Below the pieces are notes generated by a model that worked only from the letters and a program-made list of their open reading frames with translations, was not told the DNA's origin and did no database searches. A DNA stretch of 64,000 nucleotides from Chromohalobacter beijerinckii (GTDB taxonomy: Bacteria > Pseudomonadota > Gammaproteobacteria > Pseudomonadales > Halomonadaceae). Numbering within the stretch: position 1 is the first letter of the stretch; every line of letters starts with the position of its first letter. Below are positions 1 to 8,372 of this stretch, piece after piece. Both the position numbers and the translations under genes were made by a program. The DNA lies in assembly GCF_023061185.1 (NCBI RefSeq), contig NZ_JAKGAK010000003.1:1-64000 (forward strand). Reading direction: 5' to 3'.

Positions 1-497
1 CACCATCATCGTGACGAGTTCTGTGGTCGCGTCCATAGTCGGCCCACTCGTGAACGAAATGTTGAGAGTGCAGCGTGTCAGCCATCGGAGCGTTTAGTCG
101 CGGTAAAGGCTGCCGTAGCTCTGGAGGATTACGCTTTACATTGTGCTGACAAGGTGGCCGATCACAGGACGGCCACGATTACGCCGGGCACGCAGGCCCT
201 CTTATTAGCGCTATACCGGAGCTTCCAGAAATACAAGTTGTTGCAGCGTTCGTGAAGCCGGAAAGAGCACGCGTAGCAGACAGATTGGCATCTTTTTCTC
301 AAGACGTGAGACACGCGGAGCAAGCAGTTGCCTTCTGGTGGGACCTAGTCGGAGACATGGACGTGGCCCGGAATGAAGCAGGGAAGCAAACGGCCTGCGT
401 AGATTTACATCCATTGAAACTGGCACGGAGTCACCGGGAAGAATTGAGAGCGCTTTTCAGGATTTTGAGAGGCTTTCTCAGTATACCTGTCGCATTA
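1..497. other. accessory stretch without a recognisable gene
   Basis: No gene in this stretch could be supported. On the plus strand the frame is open from the window edge to a stop at 253-255 (84 codons). It could be the tail of a gene starting outside the window, but it resembles nothing I recognise. Other short frames here overlap on both strands and lack ribosome binding sites. Base composition is lower in GC than the housekeeping part of the window and the region leads into an AT-rich gene, so it is probably part of an acquired segment. Confidence 0.4.
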
Positions 498-526
498 TTG
501 CAACAAATTTTATTTAGTGTTATATC
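498..526 (+). promoter_or_regulatory. sigma70-like promoter of the small membrane protein gene
   Basis: TTGCAA at 498-503 and TATATC at 521-526 are separated by 17 bp and lie about 45 bp ahead of the ATG at 572, inside an AT-rich stretch. Both hexamers are close to the -35 and -10 consensus. This is prediction from sequence only. Confidence 0.45.
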
Positions 527-571
527 TTGCAGGGAAAGATCGCTATCAACCACCTGAAAGCAGGAAAAAAA

Positions 572-1312
572 ATGCTCCAAAAGCTTGAAGATATTTATCT
601 AGGGATTCTAAGAGTGTTTGTCATTGTGATCTCAGGGCTTCTGCTCATGGGAGCAATAATATTCGGCCTCAGTTCATTGAAAGGGTTCGGTGATGGTCCT
701 GAACGAAGAGGCTTTACTCCTAATGTTAAATATGAAACGATTAAAGAAGATATAGCATCAAACGATATTGATAGTACCACAAACAGCACTCGCACTGCAC
801 CCCAAAAAGAAGCAGGCAATGCAACAACACAGCAAGAAGCAATTGATCCAAATAAAAAGCATTACGAAAAAGCCGCTGATATAATGGGCAGTTTTGTTAA
901 GTCGGTCGACGAGGTTAATTCGCTCGACAAGGAAAGTGTAGTTGGTATATTGCAACAGAGGGCAAAATCTTACAACACTAGGCTCACTTCTGTTTATGCT
1001 AGTGGATTGCCACAATATTTTGATAACATGCTGAGCGACAATCTCGTAATCGAAAAAGCTCGTCAAGAAGGTGCTTTTGAAATGCTCAACCAAGTATTAA
1101 ATGCATATACTGATGAATTTAACCGTCAGTTAGATGAGGAAAATGCTCGACTTGCGGAGGAGCAACGAGAACATCGCCAAGACCAGGCCAATGCCTTGAC
1201 TAACCTTTATGTTGCTGGTGGGGCTTTCGGTGGATTCTTGCTTATCGTTTTTCTCTCCATCTTTATTAAGATAGAAAGGAATTTAAGAAATATTAAGCCC
1301 ATTTCCTCTTGA
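572..1312 (+). CDS. small two-helix membrane protein of unknown function
   Basis: The 246-residue product is not recognised. It has a hydrophobic helix near residues 13-36, a long hydrophilic, charged and Gln/Asn-rich middle section with a likely coiled coil around residues 165-205, and a second hydrophobic helix near 211-233 followed by a short basic tail. The ATG at 572 is preferred because AGGA lies 6 nt upstream; the frame is open back to 527 but without such a site. The gene has its own promoter-like sequence and an intrinsic terminator, so it is probably monocistronic. Its AT-rich codon usage differs sharply from the GC-rich neighbours, and an IS3-type remnant follows, which points to horizontal acquisition. 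Function unknown. Confidence 0.75.
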   Translation: MLQKLEDIYLGILRVFVIVISGLLLMGAIIFGLSSLKGFGDGPERRGFTPNVKYETIKEDIASNDIDSTTNSTRTAPQKEAGNATTQQEAIDPNKKHYEKAADIMGSFVKSVDEVNSLDKESVVGILQQRAKSYNTRLTSVYASGLPQYFDNMLSDNLVIEKARQEGAFEMLNQVLNAYTDEFNRQLDEENARLAEEQREHRQDQANALTNLYVAGGAFGGFLLIVFLSIFIKIERNLRNIKPISS

Positions 1313-1325
1313 AGCAAGTGTTATT

Positions 1326-1352
1326 AGCTGGGAGCTTACCTCCCAGCTTTTC
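1326..1352 (+). terminator. intrinsic terminator after the membrane protein gene
   Basis: Perfect 9-bp stem AGCTGGGAG (1326-1334) / CTCCCAGCT (1340-1348) with a 5-nt loop, followed by TTTT. It lies 13 nt after the stop codon. Confidence 0.8.
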
Positions 1353-1469
1353 AGCCACACTTCGAATACATAATGCAAGGCACTTTCGATGTTTATCTAA
1401 GTTCTGGCAGGATCACCGCCTCTATCTGTCAGTGTAGTTATGATCTAATCAAGCTTAGAGGTGATCAAC

Positions 1470-1633
1470 TTGCGTTACTTCCCGGAACGTAAGTAAGCAT
1501 TCTCAAGAAAATGGCACCGCCCATGAGCCTGACCATCCCGGAACTCGCCGAGCGAAGGCATTTCGCCGCAACCCTTTACCATTGGAGGAAACAGGCCAGT
1601 AACCGCTCCATAAACCCCATCTTCTCGAGTTGA
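1470..1633 (+). pseudogene. IS3-family transposase orfA remnant
   Basis: Translation from a TTG at 1470 gives LRYFPERK and then a stop. Shifting frame at 1496 continues as SILKKMAPP, then an IPELAERR stretch and TLYHWRKQA, before a stop at 1631-1633. This is the typical layout of an IS3-family OrfA N-terminus (RYxxEFK...ILKKMxPP...TLYxWRKxA, a helix-turn-helix). It is frameshifted and truncated after about 45 codons. No orfB reading frame is visible within the window and no terminal repeats were identified. The remnant marks past insertion-sequence activity beside the AT-rich membrane protein gene. Confidence 0.7.
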
Positions 1634-1838
1634 GTCGGGTTATGCACACTGGTGGCCTCTATTTAGGAGGACACCTTGAAACGAGCTGACCACCACACAG
1701 GCATACTGGCTGGGCCATCTGTTTCACGCGTCATCCCGGCAGCTGGCGTTGTCTCCGTTTAGCCCCACCTTTCAGCCACTTACCGGCACGTTAGCCGAAA
1801 GTCGAGCATCCGCCGAGCGAAAAGATAGTGATTGGGGG
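1634..1838. other. intergenic stretch between IS remnant and bfd
   Basis: No gene is supported here. The frame leading into bfd stays open upstream to 1749 but lacks a start with a ribosome binding site. The segment may hold further debris of the insertion sequence. Confidence 0.4.
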
Positions 1839-1870
1839 TTGAAAGTCTTTATGCGAATCATTTACATTCC
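1839..1870 (+). promoter_or_regulatory. putative bfd promoter with Fur-box-like sequence
   Basis: TTGAAA at 1839-1844 and TTACAT at 1862-1867 have 17-bp spacing. The stretch 1852-1868 (TGCGAATCATTTACATT) resembles half of a Fur box and overlaps the -10 region. bfd genes are commonly Fur-repressed; operation of this site is inferred. Confidence 0.35.
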
Positions 1871-1898
1871 CTATCAGAGCGATCAGCGAGGTGATGGA

Positions 1899-2102
1899 AT
1901 GTACGTGTGCATATGCCGAGGCGTGACCGACAATGCCATTCGCGAGGCCGTTGAAGACGGTGCGCGTAGTTGGCGAGAAGTGCGCGAGCGCACCGAGTGT
2001 GCGACTCAGTGCGGCCGCTGTGCCTGCACGGCCAAGGCCATCACGCGTGATGCCATCACCCAGGAAATGATGCCGAGCGCGGATCTCGCCTACGCCGTCT
2101 AG
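1899..2102 (+). CDS. bfd: bacterioferritin-associated ferredoxin
   Basis: A 67-residue [2Fe-2S] protein that, in the characterised Pseudomonas system, docks on bacterioferritin and reduces the stored ferric core so that iron is released. The sequence opens MYVCICRGVTD and has Cys4, Cys6, Cys38 and Cys41, the expected Bfd cluster ligands. The ATG at 1899 is chosen because GAGGTG lies 5 nt upstream and Bfd proteins begin at exactly this motif; the longer open frame back to 1749 would add a non-homologous leader. The bacterioferritin gene follows 313 bp downstream on the same strand, with a terminator between them, so the two are neighbours but separately transcribed. Confidence 0.93.
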   Translation: MYVCICRGVTDNAIREAVEDGARSWREVRERTECATQCGRCACTAKAITRDAITQEMMPSADLAYAV

Positions 2103-2147
2103 CCGTTGCATCGCTTATAAACGCTTCGCTGCTTACCGATCATCGCC

Positions 2148-2182
2148 AACGCCGCTATCCCATTGGGTAGCGGCGTTTTCGT
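2148..2182 (+). terminator. intrinsic terminator after bfd
   Basis: Stem AACGCCGCTA (2148-2157) / TAGCGGCGTT (2168-2177), extended inward by CCC/GGG around an ATT loop with one bulged base, followed by a T-rich tail. It ends bfd transcription ahead of bfr. Confidence 0.8.
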
Positions 2183-2415
2183 GTCTGGACTGAGTCATGC
2201 TTGTCTCCGCGAGGCGAGAGCGGAGTGGCAATCGTTCTCGCCTGTTATTTCCAATCCTTCACAAATGCGGCGTTTTCGCGGCAAGATCTTGTCTTAATTC
2301 GACTTTTTCGGCGAAATAGTCGATACTCCCTGTATCCCATGGCGGTGGCGGCTGGGCCGTGTCTGGCTGGCCATCTCGCCTTAAAACCAAATGAATCTGC
2401 AAGGGAGACGTGACG

Positions 2416-2895
2416 ATGAAAGGTGATGCCAAGGTCATTCAGTACCTCAATACCGCACTGGGCAATGAACTGGTCGCCATCAACCAGTACTTCTTGCACG
2501 CCAAGATGTACAAGGACTGGGGGCTGGCTAAGCTTGCCAAGTGGGAATACGACGAATCCATCGAAGAGATGCGCCATGCCGACGAGCTGATCGAGCGCAT
2601 CCTGTTCCTCGAGGGCATTCCCAACCTGCAGGATCTGGGCAAGCTGCACATCGGCGAGAACACCAAGGAAATGCTCGAGTGCGACCTCGCCATCGAGAAG
2701 ACGGGCTGGCAGGACCTGGTCGACGCCATCGCTTATTCCGAGGAAGTGCGCGATTACGTCAGCCGTGACCTGTTCCGCCGCATCCTCAACGACGAGGAAG
2801 AGCACATCGATACAATCGAGACTGAACTCGGCCTGATCGACAAGGTGGGAATCCAGAACTACCTGCAGCAGCAGATGAGTGCCGACGACGAGTGA
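2416..2895 (+). CDS. bfr: bacterioferritin
   Basis: A 159-residue heme-containing iron-storage subunit that forms a 24-mer, oxidises Fe(II) and stores it as mineral. All ferroxidase ligands fall at the classical positions: Glu18, Glu51, His54, Glu94, Glu127 and His130, and the heme ligand Met52 is present. The ATG at 2416 is preferred over an in-frame GTG at 2410 because [11 protein letters not shown] is the family N-terminus and AGGGAG lies 9 nt upstream. A weak promoter pair (TTCGAC 2298-2303, GATACT 2322-2327) lies upstream. It should work with the adjacent bfd product. Confidence 0.95.
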   Translation: MKGDAKVIQYLNTALGNELVAINQYFLHAKMYKDWGLAKLAKWEYDESIEEMRHADELIERILFLEGIPNLQDLGKLHIGENTKEMLECDLAIEKTGWQDLVDAIAYSEEVRDYVSRDLFRRILNDEEEHIDTIETELGLIDKVGIQNYLQQQMSADDE

Positions 2896-2920
2896 TCGCG
2901 TCGCTGCCATGCTGATACGA

Positions 2921-2950
2921 GATGCCCGCCAATTGGCGGGCATCTTGCGT
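2921..2950. terminator. terminator hairpin between convergent bfr and purK
   Basis: Perfect stem GATGCCCGCC (2921-2930) / GGCGGGCATC (2935-2944) with AATT loop, located between the convergent ends of bfr (2895) and purK (2977). It could serve both strands; the T-run is weak. Confidence 0.65.
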
Positions 2951-2976
2951 TACGGCGGGTGGAGCGCGGCGAGGTC

Positions 2977-4071
2977 TTAGCCCAGGTCGTTGACCAGTAG
3001 TGCTTCGATATCGGCGGTGCGTTCGGCCAGCGTGGCCGCGTCGGGGGCGAGCACCGTGATATGGCCGATCTTGCGGCCGGGGCGGAGCGCCTTGTGGTAG
3101 TCGTGCAGGTGCGCGCCGGCAACGCTGAGCACGGCGTCACGCTCGGGGAAGGCGCCGATGATGTTGAGCATGGCGCAGGGCACGAGCCGCGTGGTCTCGC
3201 CAAGCGGCAAGCCGGCGATGGCGCGCAGGTGGTTCTCGAACTGGCTGGTCGTCGCGCCTTCGATGCTCCAGTGCCCGGAATTATGCACGCGGGGGGCGAT
3301 TTCGTTGGCGAGCAGCTCGCCGTCGCGGGTGACGAAGAATTCGAAGGCCATGACGCCGACGTAATCCAGCGCCTCGAGCACGCGTGTGGCGTAATCGGTG
3401 GCTTTGGCTTGCAGCGGGTGATCGGGCTGCGGCTCGGCGCGATGCAGGATGCCCTGGCGATGCTCGTTGCGCGACAGCGGCCAGACCCGCACTTCGCCGT
3501 CGCGGCCACGAACGGCGATGGCAGAGACTTCGTGATCGAAGTCGACGAAGCCTTCCATGATCAGCGGTACATCGCCTAGTTCGGCGACGCTACCGGGGAC
3601 GTCCTCGGCGCTGCGAAGTACCTTCTGGCCCTTGCCGTCGTAGCCCAGGGTGCGCGTCTTGAGCACCGCCGGCAGGCCGATCTCGGCCACTGCGCGGTCC
3701 AGGTCGTCCTGGCTCTCGATCAGCGCGATGGGGGCAATGGCGATGTCCAGCGACTGGAACAGCGATTTCTCGGCGCCACGGTCGCGTGCCGTTTCAAGCG
3801 CCTTGGCCGGGGGAAAGGCCGGGCGCTGCTCGGCGAGCTGGGCCAGGGCCATCGTCGAGACGTTCTCGAATTCGAAGGTGAGGACGTCGCTAGCCTCGAT
3901 CAGCGCCTGGTGCGCTTCCTCGTCGTCCCACTCGGCGCAGAGATGGACGCCATGGATGGCGGCGCAGGCTTGGGTCGACGGATCGAGAAAGGTAAAGCGC
4001 ATGTCCAGCGGTGCGCCCGCTTGCGCCAGCATCCGACCCAGTTGGCCGCCGCCCACGATACCGATATTCAT
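2977..4071 (-). CDS. purK: N5-carboxyaminoimidazole ribonucleotide synthase
   Basis: A 364-residue ATP-grasp enzyme of de novo purine synthesis that carboxylates 5-aminoimidazole ribonucleotide with ATP and bicarbonate to give N5-CAIR, the substrate of PurE. The N-terminus GIVGGGQLGRMLAQAG is the family nucleotide-binding start, FEFENV follows near residue 70, and the ATP-grasp core includes TLGYDGKGQ. Length is close to the ~355 residues usual for PurK. The ATG directly follows the purE stop codon (TGAATG), so the two genes are translationally coupled. They form a two-gene purE-purK operon. Confidence 0.95.
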   Translation of the reverse strand: MNIGIVGGGQLGRMLAQAGAPLDMRFTFLDPSTQACAAIHGVHLCAEWDDEEAHQALIEASDVLTFEFENVSTMALAQLAEQRPAFPPAKALETARDRGAEKSLFQSLDIAIAPIALIESQDDLDRAVAEIGLPAVLKTRTLGYDGKGQKVLRSAEDVPGSVAELGDVPLIMEGFVDFDHEVSAIAVRGRDGEVRVWPLSRNEHRQGILHRAEPQPDHPLQAKATDYATRVLEALDYVGVMAFEFFVTRDGELLANEIAPRVHNSGHWSIEGATTSQFENHLRAIAGLPLGETTRLVPCAMLNIIGAFPERDAVLSVAGAHLHDYHKALRPGRKIGHITVLAPDAATLAERTADIEALLVNDLG

Positions 4072-4581
4072 TCATTCCTCCTGCGTGTCGTCGGTGGGAC
4101 GCGGGTCAGGCGCGTCGAGCACCTTTTGTGTCTGTGCGTCGCGATAGGTTTCCAGCGCCTGACGAATATCCGGATACTTGTTGCCCAGCATGGCGGCGGC
4201 GAGCAGGGCGGCGTTGATGGCGCCGGCCCGGCCGATGGCCAAGGTGCCGGTGGGAATTCCCGCCGGCATCTGGACGATGGAGAGTAGCGAGTCGACGCCG
4301 CTGAGCATGCTCGATTGCACGGGCACGCCGAGCACCGGCAAGGGCGTCTTGGCAGCGGCCATGCCGGGTAGATGCGCGGCACCGCCGGCCCCGGCGATGA
4401 TGACTTCCAGGCCGCGGTCGGCGGCGCCGGCAGCGTAGTCGAACAGCAAATCCGGCGTACGGTGGGCCGAGACGACCTTGACCTCGTGCTCGATACCCAG
4501 TGCCTCGAGCGTGTCGACGGTGTGACACAGGGTCGCCCAGTCGGACTTCGAGCCCATGATGACACCAACCAGTGCGCTCAT
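4072..4581 (-). CDS. purE: N5-carboxyaminoimidazole ribonucleotide mutase
   Basis: A 169-residue class I PurE, which moves the carboxyl group of N5-CAIR to C4 to give CAIR in purine synthesis; the family forms octamers. The motifs [17 protein letters not shown] and [13 protein letters not shown] are intact. The ATG at 4581 was chosen because AGGAG lies about 8 nt upstream; an in-frame ATG at 4614 would add 11 residues not found in the family. The hydrophilic tail after about residue 150 is slightly longer than in E. coli. It is followed directly by purK. Confidence 0.95.
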   Translation of the reverse strand: MSALVGVIMGSKSDWATLCHTVDTLEALGIEHEVKVVSAHRTPDLLFDYAAGAADRGLEVIIAGAGGAAHLPGMAAAKTPLPVLGVPVQSSMLSGVDSLLSIVQMPAGIPTGTLAIGRAGAINAALLAAAMLGNKYPDIRQALETYRDAQTQKVLDAPDPRPTDDTQEE

Positions 4582-4680
4582 GCGTTCTCTCCTTCGGATG
4601 TGTGGCAACGTCATGGCGTCGCGCGAAACGAGAAGCGCGGCATTATAGCATCAGCGCCCTCGCTCAGCGACGCACGCCGC

Positions 4681-4911
4681 TCAGCGGAAGGCGGCCTCGA
4701 GCTCGAAGCGCGCGACCGGTTCGCCGGCGACCTCGACGGTCTCGCAGAACATCGTCAGGGGGCGCACCCAGAGGCCATAGTCGCCGTACAGCGCGCGATA
4801 GACCACCAGCGGTTCTTCGGTCTCGCTGTGGTGTGCGACACCCAGCACTTCGTAGCTGGCGCCCTTGTAATGACGATAGATGCCGGGGATCGGGCGTGTC
4901 TCATGGCTCAT
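4681..4911 (-). CDS. DUF1653 family protein
   Basis: A 76-residue protein made of a single DUF1653 domain (YRHYKGxxYEVLGVAxHSE, VVYRALYGDYGLWVRP). Its function is not established; the fold is predicted to be a small beta-barrel. Its ATG overlaps the tcdA stop by 4 nt (ATGA), so it is the last gene of a truC-tcdA-DUF1653 run and probably translationally coupled to tcdA. That suggests, without proof, a link to RNA modification. Confidence 0.85.
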   Translation of the reverse strand: MSHETRPIPGIYRHYKGASYEVLGVAHHSETEEPLVVYRALYGDYGLWVRPLTMFCETVEVAGEPVARFELEAAFR

Positions 4912-5732
4912 GAGGGTATCTCCGTAACGTGGGAATCGGCCGGTTCGCGCTCGGCTTTGGCGGCGAGCCGTGCGAGCGTGCGCGAGGCGGCCACGAAGCC
5001 GAAGCTCCCGGTGACGAAGGTGGCCGCACCGACGCCGGAAGCGCAGTCGAGACGCGTGGACTCGCCATTGCCGGGTTTTTGCTGACAGACCTCGCCATCG
5101 GCGTTGGGGTAGACGAGCTGCTCGTCAGAGTAGACGCATTCGACGCTGAAGCGTCGCTTGGGATTGCGCGAGAAGCCGAAATCCCGCCGCAGACGCGCGC
5201 GCACCTTGGCCAGCAGCGGGTCGTGCTCGGTGCGCGTCAGGTCGGCGACGCGGATCCGCGTGGGGTCGGTCTGGCCGCCCGCCGCGCCGGTGACGGTCAG
5301 GCCGATCTTGCGGCGCTTGCACCAGGCGATCAACGCGCTCTTGGCGACAACGCTGTCGATGGCGTCGATGACGTGATCGGCGTCCTCGGGCAGGCGCTCG
5401 GCGAGGTTGGTCGGCGTCACGAAGGCGGTGTCCGCATGCACGGTGATCCCGGGCTGAATGGCACGGCAACGCTCGGCCAGCACCTCGACCTTGGGCCGGC
5501 CGATGGTGCCGTCCAGCGCGTGCAACTGGCGGTTGACGTTGGATACGCAGACATCGTCGAGATCGATCAATGTCAGGGTGCCGATGCCGGCGCGGGCCAG
5601 GGCCTCCACGGCCCAACTGCCGACGCCACCCACGCCGATGACCACGACGTGCGCACGGCGGAAGAACGCGGCGGCTTTGGCGCCGTAAAGTCGGCGGATG
5701 CCGCCGAAGCGGAAATCGTAATCGTCGTGCAT
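4908..5732 (-). CDS. tcdA: tRNA threonylcarbamoyladenosine dehydratase
   Basis: A 274-residue E1-like, ThiF/MoeB-family enzyme (E. coli CsdL/YgdL) that uses ATP to cyclise t6A37 in tRNA to ct6A. The adenylation Rossmann motif GVGGVGSWAVEALARAG lies near residues 33-49, and the Arg of SNVNRQ follows. The ATG at 5732 (MHDDYDFRFGG) is supported by AGGA 8 nt upstream; the open frame reaches further back without a site. truC ends 14 nt upstream, and tsaC, which makes the t6A precursor, is elsewhere in this window. Confidence 0.92.
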   Translation of the reverse strand: MHDDYDFRFGGIRRLYGAKAAAFFRRAHVVVIGVGGVGSWAVEALARAGIGTLTLIDLDDVCVSNVNRQLHALDGTIGRPKVEVLAERCRAIQPGITVHADTAFVTPTNLAERLPEDADHVIDAIDSVVAKSALIAWCKRRKIGLTVTGAAGGQTDPTRIRVADLTRTEHDPLLAKVRARLRRDFGFSRNPKRRFSVECVYSDEQLVYPNADGEVCQQKPGNGESTRLDCASGVGAATFVTGSFGFVAASRTLARLAAKAEREPADSHVTEIPS

Positions 5733-5746
5733 GTGATCTTTCCTCG

Positions 5747-6532
5747 TTACCGGTCGTGGCCGGTGGGCCATAGCGAAACAGGGCGCGTCTCATGCCAGTC
5801 GACGTTTGTCGCCGGGGCGTGGCCCTGCCAACCGAAGCGCGCGAACAGTGTGCGCATGTCGTCGGCCAGGGGTGCGTCGAGTTGCAGCGTGCGCGCTTGC
5901 TCGGGGTGCCAGATCGTCATGCCCACGGCCGCCAGCAACAGGCGCGGGCTTTCCAGATGATCGCGGAAGAAGCGGTTGTGGGCGCCCTTGCCGTGTTTGG
6001 CGTCACCGATGATCGGGTAGCCACGCCGCGAAAGGTGGCGGCGAATCTGATGCCGTCGGCCGGTCCAGGGCTGGGCCTCCATCAAGGAATAGCGCACCTG
6101 GGGGTAACGGTCGATGCGTACCGGCAGTTCGACGCTATCGAGGCGGCGCACGGCAGTCCAGGCGGCAAGCTCGGGCATTTCCGACTTGGGGCGTTTGCCG
6201 TCTTCCTCGCGCAGGCCGTAATCGAGCACGTCTTGCTCCGGGCCGACGCCCCGCACCACCGCCAAGTACCGCTTATGGACGCGATGCGCGGTGAATTCCT
6301 CGCCCAGCGCCTTGGCCATCTCCGGGTCGAGGGCGAACAGCAACAGCCCCGAGGTCGGCCGGTCGAGCCGGTGCACCGGATAGACGTGGCGCCCTAGCTG
6401 ATTGCGCAGGGTTTGCAGGGCGAATACCTGCGCATCGGCGGCGATCGCACTGCGGTGGACGAGCATGCCCGAGGGCTTATGCACGGCAACCATGCGCTCG
6501 TCCTGATAAAGTATGGGCAATTCCGACGTCAT
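5747..6532 (-). CDS. truC: tRNA pseudouridine(65) synthase TruC
   Basis: A 261-residue RluA-family pseudouridine synthase. The catalytic motif HRLDRPTSG places the active-site Asp at residue 57, and the family's closing motif (GRRHQIRRHL) follows near residue 180. TruC in E. coli modifies U65 of tRNA-Ile and tRNA-Asp. Lack of an N-terminal S4 domain and the length fit TruC better than RluA, RluC or RluD. It leads a minus-strand group with tcdA and DUF1653. Confidence 0.88.
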   Translation of the reverse strand: MTSELPILYQDERMVAVHKPSGMLVHRSAIAADAQVFALQTLRNQLGRHVYPVHRLDRPTSGLLLFALDPEMAKALGEEFTAHRVHKRYLAVVRGVGPEQDVLDYGLREEDGKRPKSEMPELAAWTAVRRLDSVELPVRIDRYPQVRYSLMEAQPWTGRRHQIRRHLSRRGYPIIGDAKHGKGAHNRFFRDHLESPRLLLAAVGMTIWHPEQARTLQLDAPLADDMRTLFARFGWQGHAPATNVDWHETRPVSLWPTGHDR

Positions 6533-6597
6533 GAAGGGGCCTTCGGTTCGCTCGAAGGGCGCCTATTGTCGATCTTGCCACCAAGGATGTACAGCCG

Positions 6598-7485
6598 ATG
6601 ATGCTAGGGGTCGTCACGGGCCTATTGGGTGCTCTGTGTCAGGCGATTTATTATTTCGTAGCCGCCTATGTGGGCAGCCGTTACACGCTATCCACGCGCG
6701 CCATGCTGGTGTTTTCCCATCTGTTGATGGGCGGCGTCTCGTTGCTGGGAGTGGCGCTGCTGCTGCCGGGCAGCGGTGCGCGCCTGGAGGCGGTATGGTT
6801 GCCGCTGCTGGCGATGAACGTGTGCTACCTCGGAGGCCAGGCGGCGCTGTTTCGTGCGCTGCGGCGAGACGTGGCGTCGCGCGTCTCGCCGCTGCTGGGT
6901 CTCAAGGTCGTGCTGCTGGCCGGCGTGACGGCGCTGGCGGCGGAGCAGGCGTTGAGCGTTCTGCAGTGGGCGGCGGTGATCCTGTGTGGTGGCGCGGCGC
7001 TTGCCATGAGCCTGGCGGGCGGACGGCTCAAGCCTTCGGCGGCGGGCTGGATCCTGGTTGCGGTGGCCGGTTATTCGGGCTGCGATTTGGGCGTGGTCGC
7101 GCTGACCCGCGGCATCGAGGTGCCGGGCCTGCACGGCGCGTTGCTGTCGGTGTTCCTGGCGTATAGCGTGGCCGGCCTGCTGGTGGCCCCGGTGGGCATC
7201 GGGCTCTCCAAGCGCCAGTGGCGCAAGGCGCTCAAGACGTGGCCGGTGGCGTCTGCGTGGCTGGTATCGATGCTGCTGATGTTCATCGCCTTCAATATTC
7301 TGGGCGCGGTCCACGGCAATATCATCCAGTCGTCGCGGGGCATCCTGTCGATCGCCCTGGCGTTGCTGGCCACGCGGTTGGGCGTGGGCCTGGCCGATCC
7401 GCTCAAGCGCGGGCGCGTGTTCTATCAGCGTCTGGCGTGCGCGGTAGTGATGGCGGGCGCCATCGTGTTATTTCAATTGGGTTGA
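6598..7485 (+). CDS. DMT-superfamily (EamA-type) membrane transporter
   Basis: A 295-residue integral membrane protein with about ten hydrophobic helices in two repeats of five, the layout of EamA/DMT transporters. Family members export or import amino acids, sugars or other metabolites; nothing here fixes the substrate. ATG codons at 6598 and 6601 follow an AGGA at about 6586. The gene is divergent from truC and is followed 58 bp later by a sirtuin gene on the same strand. Confidence 0.85.
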   Translation: MMLGVVTGLLGALCQAIYYFVAAYVGSRYTLSTRAMLVFSHLLMGGVSLLGVALLLPGSGARLEAVWLPLLAMNVCYLGGQAALFRALRRDVASRVSPLLGLKVVLLAGVTALAAEQALSVLQWAAVILCGGAALAMSLAGGRLKPSAAGWILVAVAGYSGCDLGVVALTRGIEVPGLHGALLSVFLAYSVAGLLVAPVGIGLSKRQWRKALKTWPVASAWLVSMLLMFIAFNILGAVHGNIIQSSRGILSIALALLATRLGVGLADPLKRGRVFYQRLACAVVMAGAIVLFQLG

Positions 7486-7543
7486 ATCACATTCATTTCC
7501 TTGAACAACATTCACTTCTTGAACCACATATCGCGAGGTAGGC

Positions 7544-8272
7544 ATGAGCGAGCATCAGGCACCGCATCTCGTCGTCCTCACCGGGGCGGGTATCAGCGCC
7601 GAGAGCGGCCTGAAGACGTTCCGCGACGGCGACGGCCTGTGGGAAAACCATCGCGTGGAGGATGTCGCCACGCCCGAGGCCTTCGACCGCGATCCCGAAA
7701 GCGTGCTGCGCTTCTACGACGAGCGCCGCGAGCAGACGCGTCAGGCATCGCCCAACGCCGCGCATCACGCGTTGGCCGAACTCGAACGAGCCGGGTTCCG
7801 CGTCAGCGTCATCACCCAGAACATCGATGACCTGCACGAGCGGGCTGGATCGCGCGATGTGCTGCATCTGCATGGCGAGATTCTCATGGCGCGCTCGAGT
7901 GCCGACCCTAGCTTGCGCTACCCGGTGGGGCGGCAGGGCATCCGGATGGGTGAGTTATGCGACAAGGGCAGCCAACTACGTCCGGACGTGGTGTGGTTCG
8001 GCGAGCCGGTGCCGCGTTACGCCCAGGCCTGCGACGTGGTCGCCGAAGCGGATTTCGTGCTGGTGGTGGGCACATCGCTGGCGGTGATGCCGGCGGCGAT
8101 GCTGCTCGATCAAGCGCCGATTGAAGCGCCATGCTTGCTCGTCGACCCTCAGGCAGAGTCTCTCGCGCCGCGTGGCGTGCGCGCCATTTCGCAACCGGCG
8201 AGCCAGGGCGTGCCGCCGCTGATCGAGCATTGGCGTCACGCGGGCGCGCTGTGGATGCCGGACTGGGCCTGA
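7544..8272 (+). CDS. NAD-dependent protein deacylase, zinc-cysteine-poor sirtuin
   Basis: A 242-residue sirtuin that removes acyl groups from lysine, consuming NAD+. The NAD motif TGAGISAESGLKTFRD, the TQNIDDLHERAG motif and the catalytic His110 (LHLHGE) are intact. Tyr58 and Arg61 match the YxxR pair that binds succinyl/malonyl lysine in class III (CobB/SIRT5-like) enzymes. The zinc module (usually CxxC...CxxC) keeps only one Cys between HGE and LRPDVVWFGE, so the structural zinc is probably absent. GAGGTAGGC precedes the ATG. It is a CobB-type gene, but the zinc loss makes the symbol uncertain. Confidence 0.88.
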   Translation: MSEHQAPHLVVLTGAGISAESGLKTFRDGDGLWENHRVEDVATPEAFDRDPESVLRFYDERREQTRQASPNAAHHALAELERAGFRVSVITQNIDDLHERAGSRDVLHLHGEILMARSSADPSLRYPVGRQGIRMGELCDKGSQLRPDVVWFGEPVPRYAQACDVVAEADFVLVVGTSLAVMPAAMLLDQAPIEAPCLLVDPQAESLAPRGVRAISQPASQGVPPLIEHWRHAGALWMPDWA

Positions 8273-8372
8273 CGCCGAGGCGCTTCGCCTGCGCCACGTT
8301 TTACGGCACACTATTGCCTCCCTTCGATACAACAAGGTGCATAAAGCACCGACGAAACACGCTAGGACACTC

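Noticed and set aside
252..557. 101-codon plus-strand frame
   Set aside because: No ribosome binding site, no recognisable sequence, and it overlaps the promoter and start of the membrane protein gene.
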